DNA of 64,000 nucleotides, from assembly GCA_023897205.1 (NCBI GenBank), contig JAHWDD010000001.1, positions 2,108,001-2,172,000 of the forward strand. The letters run 5' to 3'. The position numbers and the translations under genes are program-made. Origin of the DNA: Exophiala sp. HKRS030. Lineage: Eukaryota > Ascomycota > Eurotiomycetes > Chaetothyriales > Herpotrichiellaceae. This document shows positions 10,951 to 23,393 of this stretch, piece after piece. How positions within the stretch are numbered: the stretch's first letter is position 1; the number at the start of each line of letters is the position of its first letter. Below the pieces are notes generated by a model. It was not told the DNA's origin, made no database searches, and saw nothing but the letters and a program-made list of their open reading frames with translations.

Positions 10951-12805
10951 TGTGGTAGCAGTCAACGAATGATTTGTAGAGGGAGGGAGACAGTCGAGTT
11001 CGTTTGTTCTATCAAAGGGAATGGACACGGCGCAGGACGAGATATAGAAAAGCAGGAGAGGCAATGTGAGGATATAGGTGACTTCCAAGGATCCCTCGGT
11101 TATCCAGTTTCTCAACAAGCAGGATCAGTACCTGGATTGAACAGTAATCAATTGGCGAGGGCTGAGAATCTGCGGAGAAGGAGATTCTGGAGATCAGAAA
11201 TACCGGCTGAACCGAGGTTCAATCTCAGCGTTCAGTGACAACTTGTTTCCGCTTGGGGAACGGGAGTTCAGCCTCGCCAGCGATCTCAGCCTTGCGGCTC
11301 TTTCGACATTCAACTATAAAGCGCAACAGGCAGGGAAGAACGACTTCAAACCAGGAACCTGTAGGGAGGTTGTTTGGCGGTCTACGGACATTGAGCCGCG
11401 GTACTATCTGACCTATTCGTTTTCATCGTGCTATTTGCAACTGCGTACACGATCCAACAGCCACTGTGCATGTTCGATTCCGCTCCATTTCTGGTGCACT
11501 AACCCGTGAATCCCAAGCCCATTTCACCTATGTCAACATCCCTTCCTTTTTGAAACCGACGGGACCGCTCGGGTGCCATTTCCACAGTAGACCGGAACCC
11601 TTGCCAACGAGACACTTTCGAGCACAGAGTCGCACTATGCGATATCGGCCGTGAAGCACTCTTGAATTCCTCCAAACTCATGGACCCAGTCCAGTTGAAA
11701 GACCAGTTCATATTATAGACGACGGCCTTATCGGGATAATTCTCGTTGAATAGTTTCGGCAAGTCGACTAGCAACCTCAAAGTCTAGCTGCCAGGTTCAG
11801 CCCCGAGGAGCTCAAGCAAGGGCTTAATTTGGGTCACGGCCTCGACACCGATAGTGCCTCGACTGGATTGCGGGATGTCATAAGAGAAAGAACGGTGGCT
11901 AACTCACCGGTTTTGGGGACAGGTTATTCCCGCGTCATGATTGAAGAGTCGGGCGAAGCACAGGTTTACTGAAAAGGTATGCCATCAAATATGTTGTTGA
12001 CTGACACCGTGGCGGGCTATTGTGGTTCGACTTACACATACCATCTAAGAAGGGGTCTCTTGATTTCACAATCCACCAGACCTCGAGAAACACTTGGGCA
12101 CTCCTTGGATGGAGAGCCTCAAAAGAGAGGGAATTCATCTCTCTCAGCGCAGGTCAGTTCTTGTCGACGGAGCGTCGACCGATAGATGGTCGACCTCGTT
12201 TTGAATTAGCCAGAGGAAAGAGATTCAAGTGCGTGAAGACGATTTTCCAAGGACCTGATATGATCGCCCGCCTTGATTCCACTTGCACGTTCAGCATATT
12301 GCGGTGTGCCTTGTGTTGTGTACGGAGCATTCCCGGGCCAGCGTCGCGGATGGTCAAACTCATAGATTGTAGAGCACCGGCGTTGAGAGAGTGCGAACCA
12401 CGCTATGACCGCAAGGGGAGATTGTAAATGACCCAATAAACAAGTTGACTGTATCTAGGTATGTTTGAGAGTGTGCTCGTACGGGGAGCTATCGATCGAA
12501 GGTCAAGTGGCGTGGGGTGTGGTCTTAGAAGTACAGTAAAAGCGGCATGGGTACGACTAGTTACATCTGAGCGAGCACACCACCACCCGGGCGAGCTGTT
12601 TTTCCCAGAGCAGTCCTTTTAATTTTCTAGAAAGTACAGTATACAGCCAAAGCACAGCGGATTTTACGGTTTGGGGGGACAATCATTCTCTGCAATATAC
12701 CAGCGACTGGATAAATCTGAGGCCCGTATCAATCCTTGCTGGTGGTTGCATTACACAAGACACATCAGTAAACAGGAACAGAGAGTCTCCGCGAGTGGAC
12801 GGAAA
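10951..12805. other. Gene-poor 1.9-kb stretch with a possible relic
   Basis: Minus-strand frames at 11499-11780 (VVYNMNWSFNWTG) and about 11795-11880 (TIGVEAVTQIKPLLELLGAE) look protein-like but are interrupted by stops, and no splice plan joins them. They may be decayed coding sequence of unknown family. Nothing else is supportable up to PET100. Confidence 0.35.
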
Positions 12806-13186
12806 ATGGTGTTCAACTACATCCTGCGGTCTCTCCGCGGGACGAACCTCGAAGTCTTCAAGGTAATTTTGTCAATGTTTTGAACTTTGTTCAATGTTGT
12901 TCCTGGGCTAACATGTCGACGACACCAAAAGTTTGGAATGTACCTCGCCTTCCCCATTGGATACATGTACTACTTTGGCACGAACCTGGAAAACCGATTC
13001 TCCGTGCGCGGGTTTTGGCCGACGCAAGAACAGAGCCACAAAATCCCGTTTGAAAAGGACGAACTCGAGGCCGAAGTACAGCGAATACGCGAGAACATGA
13101 AGAGGCAGAACGAATGGAAGGCGGCGCAGGCGCAGGCGGCGGCGGCGTCCTCGGATCAGCAGCAACAGCAAAACCCGTCGCCATAA
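12806..13186 (+). CDS. PET100: Pet100, cytochrome c oxidase assembly factor
   Basis: Two exons, 12806-12862 and 12932-13186, give 103 residues. The phase-0 intron has GTAATT, a GCTAAC branch point and an AAAAG acceptor. The exon junction rebuilds the family core: GTNLEVFK, then FGMYLAFPIGYMYYFGTNLENRF, then FWPTQEQSHKIPFEKDELEAE. Pet100 is a small protein anchored in the mitochondrial inner membrane by one N-terminal segment; it holds cytochrome oxidase subunits during complex IV assembly. Here the hydrophobic segment is FGMYLAFPIGYMYYFG. The C-terminus is a charged helix ending in an Ala/Gln-rich tail. Confidence 0.93.
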
Positions 13187-13819
13187 GAGAAGACTTGATG
13201 CAATAGTTCAAAGGTCTAGAGTCTAAAATGTGAATACGACTTGAAAGGGAGAGCAGATCAATGCAAAAGAGCCCGGGGCTCTCGATACCCGTCTCCCTCC
13301 GTCCCAAACCCCTTCAGCTCCTGGTCGAGAACGTCCAGCGGGATCACTTTGAGACCCCTTTCGCAGGGCATTGAACGTCATACCGCATCTTGCGACAACC
13401 CTAAACGATGACCAGGTGATGTATACGCGCCTCGAGCGCGTGTAACGTGGCTTCCCGAGGAGAGTACACTGACAATCGCATCGAGTATGCGAAGGGAAAG
13501 CGTCCAAAGCGTAGGGAGGGAAAGTGATATTTACTCCACTCAACCCAGGCTCATATCGTGCCGGCGGCGTAACAAAGTTATGTCTACGCAAACACCTGCA
13601 GAGAGACGACCATCGCGCATGGGGATGAATTTTTGAGCTCGAGGATGAAGAGCTTCATGATTCTTGTATTATCACATATCTCAAAAGGCAGACAGTTGTA
13701 GTATTATTGAAAACATCACTACCAACGCCCATGTTGTCCATGCATTCTCCGATTGATTGTTTTCCCTCTTTTGGACCAGAAAAAAAGTATAGAATTCACG
13801 TCACCAACAGTATCTCATT
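13187..13819. other. Intergenic, convergent 3' ends
   Basis: This lies between the ends of PET100 (plus) and the Tsc3-like gene (minus). A minus-strand fragment at about 13258-13370 reads GLKVIPLDVLDQELKGFG and looks protein-like, but I cannot place it in a gene or family. Confidence 0.4.
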
Positions 13820-14330
13820 TCACAATTCTTTCGCAGCGGTCGTGACGGAACCGACGAGGGATCGTGAGCTCGATAACGCCGTCAAGCCATCCGCAGTACT
13901 TCTAGACCCTGCAGTGAGGTAAACGCTCTGGTTTCCTCCTCCAGCTACAGCTGAATAGGCGAGTTCACCCTGCAGATAATACCATACACGGTTGTAGATG
14001 AGGAAGACATGGTCGGGGAGATAGTAGTAGGCTGCGGTGACGAGGAGAGAGACGAGCATGAAGAGTATAAAGTCTGGAAAAAACGGATTAGCCCATCGCA
14101 AGAAACAGAGGAAAGAAGCGTGGGAGTCGTCGGTCCCCAAAGGGTGGGCGGCGCATACTGAAGACGAATTTCTCGGTCGGCGTGAGCATGTACAGTGAGA
14201 AGGTCACCTCGTACTGATACTTTTTCAACTGCAGCCATCGCACAAAGGACGACAGGTACGAGGATTTGTTCTCTCGGGTGGCTTTGGAGTGGCCGGACAT
14301 GTTGTTGACGGTGAGCGTCGGCATGGGCAT
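13820..14330 (-). CDS. Small subunit of serine palmitoyltransferase-type protein
   Basis: Two exons (14330-14159 and 14073-13820) give 141 residues. The intron has GTATGC, a GCTAAT branch point and a TTTTTTCCAG acceptor. The segment LQLKKYQYEVTFSLYMLTP followed by TEKFVFNFILFMLVSLLV resembles the ssSPT/Tsc3 group: an amphipathic piece with Tyr-Gln-Tyr-Glu, a Thr-Pro-x-Glu-Lys turn, then one membrane segment. Such subunits stimulate serine palmitoyltransferase, the first step of sphingolipid synthesis, at the ER. A second hydrophobic stretch and a Ser/Thr-rich tail follow. The first ATG of the likely transcript is 14330; ATGs at 14324 and 14300 are also in frame and cannot be excluded. The family call is from pattern recall. 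Confidence 0.65.
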
Positions 14331-15528
14331 GTATGCGCGTTGTCTGTGCTGTTGACAGGATTCGAAGATTGCTTTTGCCTGATTTTAGGTGAAGGGCAGA
14401 AAGACGTCTGGAGATTGGAATATCAAGGACGGAAAAGACGGGTCCGATCCCGCAATCAAGCCAAATCAAAACGAGCGACAAGGCGGGCAGGCGTAGGAGG
14501 GCAAGGGGGGAGGCGTTCAGGTGCGAACGTGGTTCGGATTGGGTGAATTCGTGAGAGTACAGTTAAAGATACGAGTTTGGTGTAGTAGGTGTGTTTGTCG
14601 GGGCCGCCACGATTAGGGTGAAGAAAGGAGTCGGGCTGAGATTGGAGCAGAAATCAACTTGGATTCGGTGATCGCTGCTTTAAAAAAGGACCCTCAATTG
14701 ACGAGAATTAATTACGGAGAAGTTATGATTCTTTATTTTTAAAGCCAGTATACTGTATGTACAATATTGTACAAACAGGACCTAGATCTACAATGAATTC
14801 TTGTACACGTAGAGATAGATGCCTGACTAGGTACCCATTACTACCAACTACCCATTAATCTCTCCTCCTGCGTGGCTGTTTTACTTCAGTCACTTCGACT
14901 TCCTATCCCAGAGAATCCTTCGCCAGCGAACGCATCTGCATGTTTCTCATTCCGCGCGCGTGGCCAAGGACGCGACTCGGAGTCCATCTTTTATCTTGCA
15001 TGAGAGCGAACCGAAGTCCGGCCAGGTCTTTGATCTCATTCGCACAAAGCAAACACATGCCAATCTAGCGGCCCGAAACATCAGCAAACACCTAATAAAC
15101 ATGCAAAAGCCAGTCTAGACCGATCCTGATTCTGATTCTATAGTGTTGTCTTCTTTGTTCATCAATCATATGTACAGTAGGCAGCCGCTCAAAGATGCGC
15201 AAGGGGCCTTTCAATGGCACATGGTACACCCTGTGAGGTCCCTACCGATTATGATCGGCCTTGATGACCTCTGGACTCCATCGCTATGTGGCTTTTTCCC
15301 AATCTCACAACATACAGAGGGCATGACACTGCTCGGCGCTTATGGATGCCTCTGACAGACCGAATGAGGGCCAACCTGCATAAACTTATCGAGTATGACA
15401 ATCCCCCCGGCTCGGATCGGGTGTCGTTTTGTCTTCCGAGACCGTCCAACATGTTCACCTCGATCAGACCCAAACAGGCTATATGTGTCTGTGTCAGTCC
15501 GGGCCATCGATTGTTGCTTAGAAGGTGC
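14331..15528. other. Intergenic, 1.2 kb
   Basis: No supported gene. The stretch around 14690-14820 is AT-rich. It contains the upstream side of the ssSPT-like gene and the 3' flank of NAA20. Confidence 0.55.
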
Positions 15529-16154
15529 TCAAAAAACATCCTCTGGGTCAACCTTGAAATTTTCACCGTTCTCTCTGACGTGGATTCGGTCCTTGTCCCT
15601 GTCCAGAGGTTTTCGCATGTCCAGGGCATCCTCCCCATCCTGAGAAACGCCTGTCGGGTCATCCGCATAGTATCTGACCACGGTACGGTAGGTCGAATAA
15701 CCCATGGTTTCGTACATTTTGATGGCATTCGTATTACTTTTCCGTACAAAAAGATCTACGAACCAGGCGTTCTGTGCATTGCAAGCCTTTTCAAGAGACT
15801 CGCTCAGAAGCTTGCCATATCCGAGCCTCCGGTATTGCGGTGCTATTGACAGAGCCGTGATATGGCCATGCCATGGCAGGAAGTGTGGTGTGCCTCTGGA
15901 TAGATTCTTCAGGCATGGCTTCAGCTAAAAGAATAAGTCGAATGAACTTACTGTAATTGTGCGGGTGATGTTTCAACTTTCCCGATGATGTACCCTACAA
16001 TCTGACCGTGCTCTTCGATACACTGAAATAACGAAGGCCATCTCATCAAGTAGGTCAGGTAGAAATTCAAGTCGTAATTTTCAGTATATGGATCCAGGTT
16101 GCATAGGTTAAGATGCAGTAGATCTGACGGCTGGACTCTTCGGATGATAGGCAT
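15529..16154 (-). CDS. NAA20: N-terminal acetyltransferase B catalytic subunit (Naa20/Nat3)
   Basis: Two exons (16154-15952 and 15895-15529) give 189 residues. The donor GTAAGT and the acceptor TATCCAG restore the frame exactly. The protein starts MPIIRRVQPSDLLHLNLCNLDP and continues ENYDLNFYLTYLMRWPSLF, typical of Naa20. Exon 2 opens with WHGHITALSIAPQYRRLGYGK, the acetyl-CoA-binding Arg/Gly-x-x-Arg-Leu-Gly-x-Gly loop of GNAT enzymes. WFVDLFVRKSNTNAIKMYETMGY, YRTVVRYY and DMRKPLDRD follow. NatB acetylates nascent chains starting Met-Asp, Met-Glu, Met-Asn or Met-Gln on the ribosome, with the auxiliary subunit Naa25. A closer acceptor (TTTTAG) would place a stop in frame and was rejected. Confidence 0.95.
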
Positions 16155-16641
16155 GGCAGATCGATTGATTTATATTTTTCCGAGTTCAGCTGATGAATCT
16201 AGCGCAGACGGTGCCGCAGTCGACTGGCCTCGGTCGTACACCTCAGGCATATACGAAGTACCAGCAGAGAACAAAAGTCAACCTTGGGTGATGCCTAGGA
16301 CAACGAGGGCGATTTAAAAAGTCTGTCCGAATATTGAGGGGTTTGCTGGTGAAAATACGAAACGAGCCGTTCCGTGTGCCAGTGAAATTGGGGCTAAATA
16401 AAGGTACGACAAGGCCGTATATTGAGGTTCGCCATACAACAGCGTTCGTCGCAGCCGATTTAGACAACCTCAACATCAACGGTGATGGATGCTTTACTTT
16501 CTTGAAGACTCCACCATCACACACCCTGCATGCTTTCTTGCTCATGAATATATTCTCGCATGCCCCCCTCGGACTCTTTCGAGTTTTGTAGTCTTTTTTG
16601 TCCTTGCATATTATGCACTTTCGCGCATTTACGGATAGACC
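16155..16641. other. Divergent intergenic region
   Basis: This is the shared upstream region of NAA20 (minus) and the coiled-coil gene (plus). No other feature was seen. Confidence 0.55.
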
Positions 16642-18021
16642 ATGACGGTGACATCTCCGCCAGTCTCCCCTACGACGCCTTCTTCGCGAAAGCGCAGGTC
16701 GCTCAGACTATCAAGTGTCGATTCCCTTTCCCATGAAACGATTTCGACGAGTCCATACACGAGCGGAACGACCAATGGCACGGCCTATTCCAGACGATCG
16801 TCGCGCACCTCGCAGACATCCTACCAGCCACGATCTCCCATGACGCCGCGACCCATGTCGGCCAAATCCTCGAGACCACCTTCACTTTCCATACAGCGCA
16901 GGGCGAGCCGCACAAGCATACACAGTGCTCGGAGTTTGGAACAAGGCGAGAACGGGCTCGGGAACCTGGCCGACGAGCTAGAACAAGCCTGGGACGACGG
17001 AGAAGAAGAAGAAGGCGAATCGAATTTCTTGGAAGGATTGAGAGAAGGTGACGTGGAGCAAGATCACTCCTTGCATGGGCTTCAGAGTCCCTACGCCATC
17101 AACGACATGCACGACTTCGGCTTTGGCATGGTGGTGCAGAGTCCGCATCCGGCGCAGTACGACGGAGCCTCGCCGGCCTTGCAAGTACCGTCGTCGCAAG
17201 CCATCGAACTGCGGTCACCTACACACCCGAAGAGAGGACACCAGAGACACGAGTCCGCCTACGATGGCTCGGATTACGGGCCCGAGTCAGACGCGGACGA
17301 AGAAGAAGAAGCGACGCTCTCGCCGATTCTTCGAAAACGGATTCACGACATCCAGAAGTTGACCCGCATGTGCGTGAACCCAGAGGACGCAGTGAGTGAA
17401 GGTGGTGGAACGATCAAACGGACCGTCAAGGGGTTGAAAGATCTCGGCCCGCAAGGAAACATCGAGTACGGAGTCACGCGGTTGATCACGGCGTATGCGT
17501 CGATGGCGTCGCATCGCACCAACAAAACCCGGGACCTGTTCACGCAGAGCCACTCGCTCATGTACGGAGGGATCCTGCACCTCCCGGAAGAGATGATAGA
17601 CGTCCTCCTGGAGGAGATCAGGGAGCTCAACTCGACCTTGCCGTTCCTGCGCCCCCAGAATCCGTTGCTCTCCTTGCAGATCCTCGCCTCACAGACGGAC
17701 GAGTTGAGCCAGACACTTCGCTCGCTCACAGACCTCCTGCAAGAGTCACGGCTGGCCGCCAACGCCGCCACGCGGAAACTCAAGTCTGTGCGCGATATGG
17801 TCGAGGACATGAACGTCGAGGACGAGCTGGTGGAGAACAGCATCATGTTGATTCAGGCGGGCGACTGGGATCGGCGGTGTCGAACCCGTCAGGCCGCAAA
17901 GACGTGCCAGGAAGTTTGTGAGGGATTCGCCGACCGATGGGGTCTGACTATGGATGTGGACCTGACGGCGAAGAAGAAACCACCACCATTACCATCACCA
18001 GAAGTTTCGGTACCGTCGTGA
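16642..18021 (+). CDS. Unidentified fungal coiled-coil protein
   Basis: This is a single exon of 459 residues from the first ATG of the frame. The N-terminal 110 residues are Ser/Thr/Pro/Arg-rich and look disordered (many SRR and SSR clusters, possible phosphorylation sites). A strongly acidic patch follows (DDGEEEEGESNFLEG), then a second acidic block near residue 215 (DADEEEEATLSP). From about residue 225 the protein becomes helical and well ordered: ILRKRIHDIQKLTRMC, LLEEIRELNSTLPFL, and SLQILASQTDELSQTLRSL with heptad spacing, then a conserved-looking GDWDRRCRTRQAAKTC near the end. I do not recognise the family. The layout (disordered basic N-terminus, coiled-coil C-terminus, no membrane segment) would suit a cytoskeletal or nuclear scaffold, but that is only inference. 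Confidence 0.85.
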   Translation: MTVTSPPVSPTTPSSRKRRSLRLSSVDSLSHETISTSPYTSGTTNGTAYSRRSSRTSQTSYQPRSPMTPRPMSAKSSRPPSLSIQRRASRTSIHSARSLEQGENGLGNLADELEQAWDDGEEEEGESNFLEGLREGDVEQDHSLHGLQSPYAINDMHDFGFGMVVQSPHPAQYDGASPALQVPSSQAIELRSPTHPKRGHQRHESAYDGSDYGPESDADEEEEATLSPILRKRIHDIQKLTRMCVNPEDAVSEGGGTIKRTVKGLKDLGPQGNIEYGVTRLITAYASMASHRTNKTRDLFTQSHSLMYGGILHLPEEMIDVLLEEIRELNSTLPFLRPQNPLLSLQILASQTDELSQTLRSLTDLLQESRLAANAATRKLKSVRDMVEDMNVEDELVENSIMLIQAGDWDRRCRTRQAAKTCQEVCEGFADRWGLTMDVDLTAKKKPPPLPSPEVSVPS

Positions 18022-19720
18022 GATTACTGGTCGGTCGTTGTTTGTCCGTTATTCGTGCGTTGTGGGTTTTTTGTTTCCTTTCTCCTTTTGATGAGTAATT
18101 AGAGCATGGAGTACGAGTACGACTAAAGGACCCTTTTTTTTGTTCGTTGTGTGTTGGGAATTCTACTCTTCTGTGTACTAAAGCAAGCATTGGGGGGTTG
18201 ATGGAAGAGAAAGAAGGAGAGAAAAGAACGGGCAAAAAGACGTATCGGTTTAGCATTGGAGGCTGTTGCTTTCTTGTTATTGGAGAGAGAACAAAAAGAG
18301 AATATACCTACAGTAACCTTTGACTCTAGAGGTGCCCTTTTGGTCCTGACAAAAGAAAGATATCGTAGTATATTTTAGGTCCTCAATGGGAAAGTCGGTC
18401 TGTACACCTTGGATAACGTCTACATGTCTTACCTAGCTTACTCAGAGTGCGGGATACTGAATGTGGTTGTTTGTGTACGTGAAGTATCCGTGACAAAACG
18501 CGGTGTTTATTTTGATTATATTTTTACATGATGCACGAGTTACTGTCGATGTGCCTCTTCGTTTGAACCCAGTCCTCCCGCCGTATATATATCTTCTAGC
18601 CTTGTGATCTATATCCCTTTCCTTTGAGTAAGGCCAAGAGTTTCTACCCTTTTGACACGGCATACACACGTTGAGTATTTTTTTTGTCGTTGGCTCTTTG
18701 CAAACTGTTACGGAGGGTGTCGGTTACACCGACATAATGTCAGCCACCTGTCAAAACATGGGTTCGGAAGGTTGTTTTTGTTTATGGAGCAGTGACCCCC
18801 TTCTCTTTGGCACACCTCCGTCGTCATCTGGACTGTCCAAAGCGATTCTAACGAGTAGTACTGCTTTGTTTGTGTTACCATGAACGGCCAGCCCTTGGGA
18901 GACATTTGCCCTTTCTTTCGATGTGTGTTTTGTATACCACAGACTACAGAGTACTCAAACCTGGCTCCTCGAGTCGGATTTATAACTACTGCTGTGGAGT
19001 ACGGGGTACAGTACTTTAATATCATTTTATGCGGTGTTTCAATATCGTCAGAGCAAAAGAAAACAAAGTAATTACTCCGTCAAGATGTGTGTTCATATTA
19101 AGTATAGGTAGGTAATGGTACGTGAGATGATTGATTGATGCATGCCCCCAAAACGCGCGCTTTGGAAAGAGAGATACGAAACAACAACAGCAGCAATAAA
19201 AAAGATTTGATCATAAAAATTGCTAGATTGCCCCTTTGGATGTGTGTACACCAACGATCTCCCCCAATTTTGTGTGTGTGCTGGTATGCCAGGTTCCAAG
19301 GTGCGTAGACCAGTCCAAAAAGGTCAAAACCGTGAGTGACTTGTGTGTGAAACTCTGGGAAAAACTTCCTTTTTTGAATTGACATGTCTGGGAAGGGGGG
19401 AGGCGGTGAATATCGAAGAAAGTGATTGTGTTGATGGCGGGCGATGGAGAATCGAGAAAAGAAACGCCTTTTTTGGTTTGTTGTTGCTGTTGTTGTCCGG
19501 TGGTCAAGTTCCCACGAAATCAATCCCACGTGGTGCCATTGACTTCATGTTTCACCAAAACGTTGCACGAAAATATACCCTTGGCCGGGCCACGTGCGAC
19601 AGAAAGGAAAGAGTGCATTTTCGTGCAACGTTTGGGCTTCCCTCATGGCCCACGTCTTCCACCCCCTTCCCCTCTCATGCTCTCTCAAAACGAAAAAGAC
19701 AAATGCATTTGTCTACACAC
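18022..19720. other. Intergenic, 1.7 kb between convergent genes
   Basis: No supported gene. The content is T-rich and low in complexity, with poly-T/A tracts and short GT runs. A TACGG-type element occurs near 18999. It probably contains two 3' untranslated regions. Confidence 0.55.
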
Positions 19721-20432
19721 TTATGGGTGTGCAGCAGCGGGGAGACCGTACTCGTACGCGGTGTAGATACCAATGGGGCACTCATCTTGGTCCTGGAAGA
19801 ACCAGAAGTTGGTGTCGTTGGTGGACTAGGGGGGGGGCCAGTGTTAGCGTTTTGGCTGATCTTCAAGAGATACAGAAAGATACTGGGGAAGATGTCAAAA
19901 GACTTACGGTCATGCCAGCGACGCATGTACCGGCACCGACGAAGCAAGGACCGACATCGATGGTGTATGCATTGCCGGGCTCCATGTGGATGGGAGGGAA
20001 AGGTGGGAAAGGACCAGGGGCGGGCTGGTTGTTCCAGGTGGTCTGGGGACCGGGGCAGCTGCCTGGGTTGTAGCCGGTGAAGAAGAACGAGCCACCACCC
20101 TCGTAGTCAAAGTTGGAGGTCTTGAGTTGCGACTTGAGGGGGAAGATGAACTCGAGGGTGCAGTTGGCGTCGGCGCGGTCGGCGGGCACGTCGAAGCTGA
20201 AGATGGAGGCGATGTCGTTGGGGGTGAAGACGCCGTTGTACTGAGGGCCGAACGACTTGTCGGGCTCATTCTTGGAGATCTGGGTGATGTAGTGAGGGAA
20301 CTCGAATTGACCGGGCGTCAGGTCTCGAGGACAGCCGCTGTCGCGCTCTGTCAGGGCTCGCTTGCGGAGGACCTCTCCGGGGTATGCGGCGACGAGGCCA
20401 GCCAGCATGGCGAAAGCAGCAACCGACTTCAT
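19721..20432 (-). CDS. Secreted But2-domain protein
   Basis: Two exons (20432-19908 and 19825-19721) give 209 residues. The phase-0 intron has GTAAGT, a GCTAAC branch point and a C-rich 3' end. The N-terminus MKSVAAFAMLAGLVAAYPGE is a signal peptide, followed by a possible dibasic processing site (RKR) near residue 24. The mature part reads FEFPHYITQISKNEPDKSFG, YNGVFTPNDIASIFSFDVP, CTLEFIFP and ends NFWFFQDQDECPIGIYTAYEYG, the pattern of the But2 C-terminal (UBP3-associated) domain found in many secreted fungal proteins. Four or more Cys could form disulfides. Such proteins are often surface or cell-wall material; the molecular role is unknown. Without the second exon the domain would lack its last strand. 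Confidence 0.85.
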
Positions 20433-23168
20433 CTTGAAGGTGGTGTGTTGATATTACGGAGTAAGTTAGAGGTGATGGGTAGGTGAGTGACGACGACGAG
20501 GTATAAGCGAGTGACTGCGGCGAGAGATGGTTGCCAGAATACAAAAAAGCGAGAGTATAGTAGGAAGAATACAGAGAGGAGGGCAGCAGAGCATACATAC
20601 ATACGGGGAGTATTAAGGACAAACCGGTAAGAGTGTGGATATATCATCGTCAGGTGGGAGATTGCTCTGGAGACACACACCCCAGTCGCCGGGAGTGGTA
20701 ACGAAACGTTCAGGTCGCTAGACCGGTTGACAGGTCCCGTCACAACACCTGCTTGCCGTGTTCCAAGGGCAAGTTAGTGTCCGGTTGGACATGAGGCTGA
20801 ACAAGGGTGATCCATCGAAACCATCTTCCCCTACCGCCTGGTGACTTCACGGGAAGCTACCGTAAATAAACACGGGTAAACACGAGAGAAGGGCCTCACC
20901 GTCTGGGTCGCGTAACCAATACGAGGACGTCTCGGCAGTAGAAAATAGGCCACGAGGTGTGAATCCTGCCCTGCAGCTTGACGGGTGGTGAGACATTAAC
21001 GCAAAGCAAAAGGTCTTCAGAGACGTTGATGCGACCTTCTGGCCCTCCTCCCATCATGGTGTTTACCAGACGCCCTTAGCTGCCGGTCGGTGCAAGCCAC
21101 GTTTGTTGCTTGTAGCCAGTCACAAAAGCTTGTGATTGGAGCTTGATGAGGAGGAAGGGGGCCAGCGCTTTGCTTTTTTGCCTTTTTTCCAACCGGGCTG
21201 AACGAGAGAGAGAGAGAGAGAGAGCACCAACTTGCAAAGGGACCCGGGGGCGCAGACCCAAAGTGGATCCGGGCGGCAGATGCCTTGAGGACCTTTCATC
21301 TCACAATCACATCTCATTTGCAGGTGGCCTTAAGATGGAGACCATCGAAGCATTTCGATCGCCGTGTTTAGTTGCTACAAGCGAAAGTAGACAGCTTGGG
21401 TGGAAGAGCTTGAGCAACTACTCGTGCTCTCCGTGTGCAGTACTCTTTTGACTCTCTTGCTTGATCTATAAACGGAGGGACGTACTCCGTACCGACGTAT
21501 CCGCGTACATCGTCATATTTGTTTGTGGCGCCGGCAAAATGCAGACATACAAACCAACATCTAGAATCAGCCACCCGACAAAAAGACAGAGAACAAAGGC
21601 AAAGAAGCAATCTTCTTGAAGAATAATCAGGCTGAGGCTGTGCCACACATCCTCGTCCCCTCATCTCTCTTTGGCCCACAGATTGAATGCAGGACCGTTA
21701 CTCTCCGTATATAACAAGTCACGGCGAGAGCCAAGATATGTCTCCTGTTACGAAAGAAAATTGCAGGTTCAGGGTCCGCCCCCAAGGGGAAAGAAACGCA
21801 CACCAAACAGAACGGCGAGAAACACCAAGCCTGTTTGGATCTGGGGTAGACATACAGGACTCCGTACCTCCCGTTCAGAGTCCAACCAAGCATCGCGAAA
21901 GTCCATGTGACTACTTAGGGATGGGCGGGCCATAGTATTGTAGACACCAATAACTCAGGGAAAACACGGCAGAGAACTTGTTGTCTACTGTACTTGTTGA
22001 CAAAAATAGATTTCTCGACACGGCCCCATACGCGAGTAAGTAACCTGACAATCCCATTCCCGTTCCCCGTCGGTTGGATATTACAGTACGGATCCTTATT
22101 AGCTTGATAAGCTTGTGTGAAAACGGCACAATCTTATCCGGTTGACGATATCGATCATTCAAATCAAATCCACCTCAGCTATCCGTATCTCGTCGTAACA
22201 TACGGAGTACTGTACAGGAGATTAGCCGCTTGGAGGTTGATGAATTGCGTGCTTTCTCCTCTTCGACGGACGGCGAGAGTACGTATGTGGATAGCTCTGG
22301 TCATGAAATGTCTTGGGTCCTTCGAAAGAAGTACTCCGTACCGAGTAATTTTACATTCAACAAGTATCTTACCCACCTCAACCACGTACGCTACGCGCGC
22401 ACATGGCACATGTGAATTAGAAGAGGATGACTGAAGAGATTCAAGCGAGGCGAGCTTCATCACTATTCAAGTAAGATACGTCAAAGTGAATCACTCATTC
22501 ATCGTCATGACCACCCACTACCACCACCACCACCCACCACCACTACCATTAGCCCCGCATTATGATCCTAAACCAGTCCCCCGCATACGAATCACAATCT
22601 CGAAGGCTGGTTGAGTGAGTTTGAATAGCCACGACGAGTGGTACGTGCTTTTTTCTGCTTCTCTTCTACGCGAGGTGTCTCGATCATGATAAAAACAAGA
22701 GGAAAAACAGCCTCACTGAACTAGTGGACTTGAGGGCACGTCCACCACACCTTCTTTTTTTAAACGATCAAAAAAAGGCCAATGAAAGGTTGACTCTCGG
22801 CTCGTTGAACAATGTCAATCATGATTATTCATTCCATCTGGCCTTTTCTTCATTACACACAAGCCGTCCAAGAATATCCCCTCGACAAGGTGGTACACCA
22901 CACGAGCAACGCTCCAACAAACACCCTTTTTGTTTGGTTCTTTCTCATCAAGCCACCCGGTCGCCCGTACCTATGGGCGAGGACACGTTCTGCGAAGAAA
23001 AAGAAAAGAAAACGTCCTGGCTTCAAAGTAGATTTCTCGTACTCGCCTAATAACCACTTTCAAAGTTCCTCTTTTGAAAAATCACACTTGGCGAATGCCG
23101 GGGCAATCGGATAGCCCCAGATCTGTTGTCGGTTGACGTTGCCGAGAAGACAAAGACGAGGCGTGTCT
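20433..23168. other. Gene-free 2.7 kb with simple repeats
   Basis: No reading frame here can be supported. Repeated GTACTCCGTA/TACGGAGTAC elements occur (21482, 22201, 22331, and a shorter copy at 21859). There is also a (GA)n run and a CCACCA-rich run near 22508-22550. The region ends at the poly-G run. Confidence 0.6.
21204..21224. repeat. (GA)n microsatellite
   Basis: A run of 21 bases of alternating G and A. Confidence 0.9.
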
Positions 23169-23293
<125 letters not shown>

Positions 23294-23393
23294 NNNNNNN
23301 NNNNNNNNNNNNNNNNNNNNNNNNNNNNNNNNNNNNNNNNNNNNNNNNNNNNNNNNNNNNNNNNNNNNNNNNNNNNNNNNNNNNNNNNNNNNN
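23294..23393. other. Assembly gap (100 N)
   Basis: Exactly 100 N, a conventional placeholder for a gap of unknown size. The distance between the two sides is therefore unknown. Confidence 0.98.

Noticed and set aside
11460..11490. tRNA-like B-box word GTTCGATTCC
   Set aside because: No matching A-box or cloverleaf arms around it.
15286..15849. 187-codon plus-strand frame
   Set aside because: Antisense to NAA20 exon 2; no domain.
21143..21451. Plus-strand frame with Glu-Arg repeat
   Set aside because: The repeat is the (GA)n microsatellite; no other coding feature.
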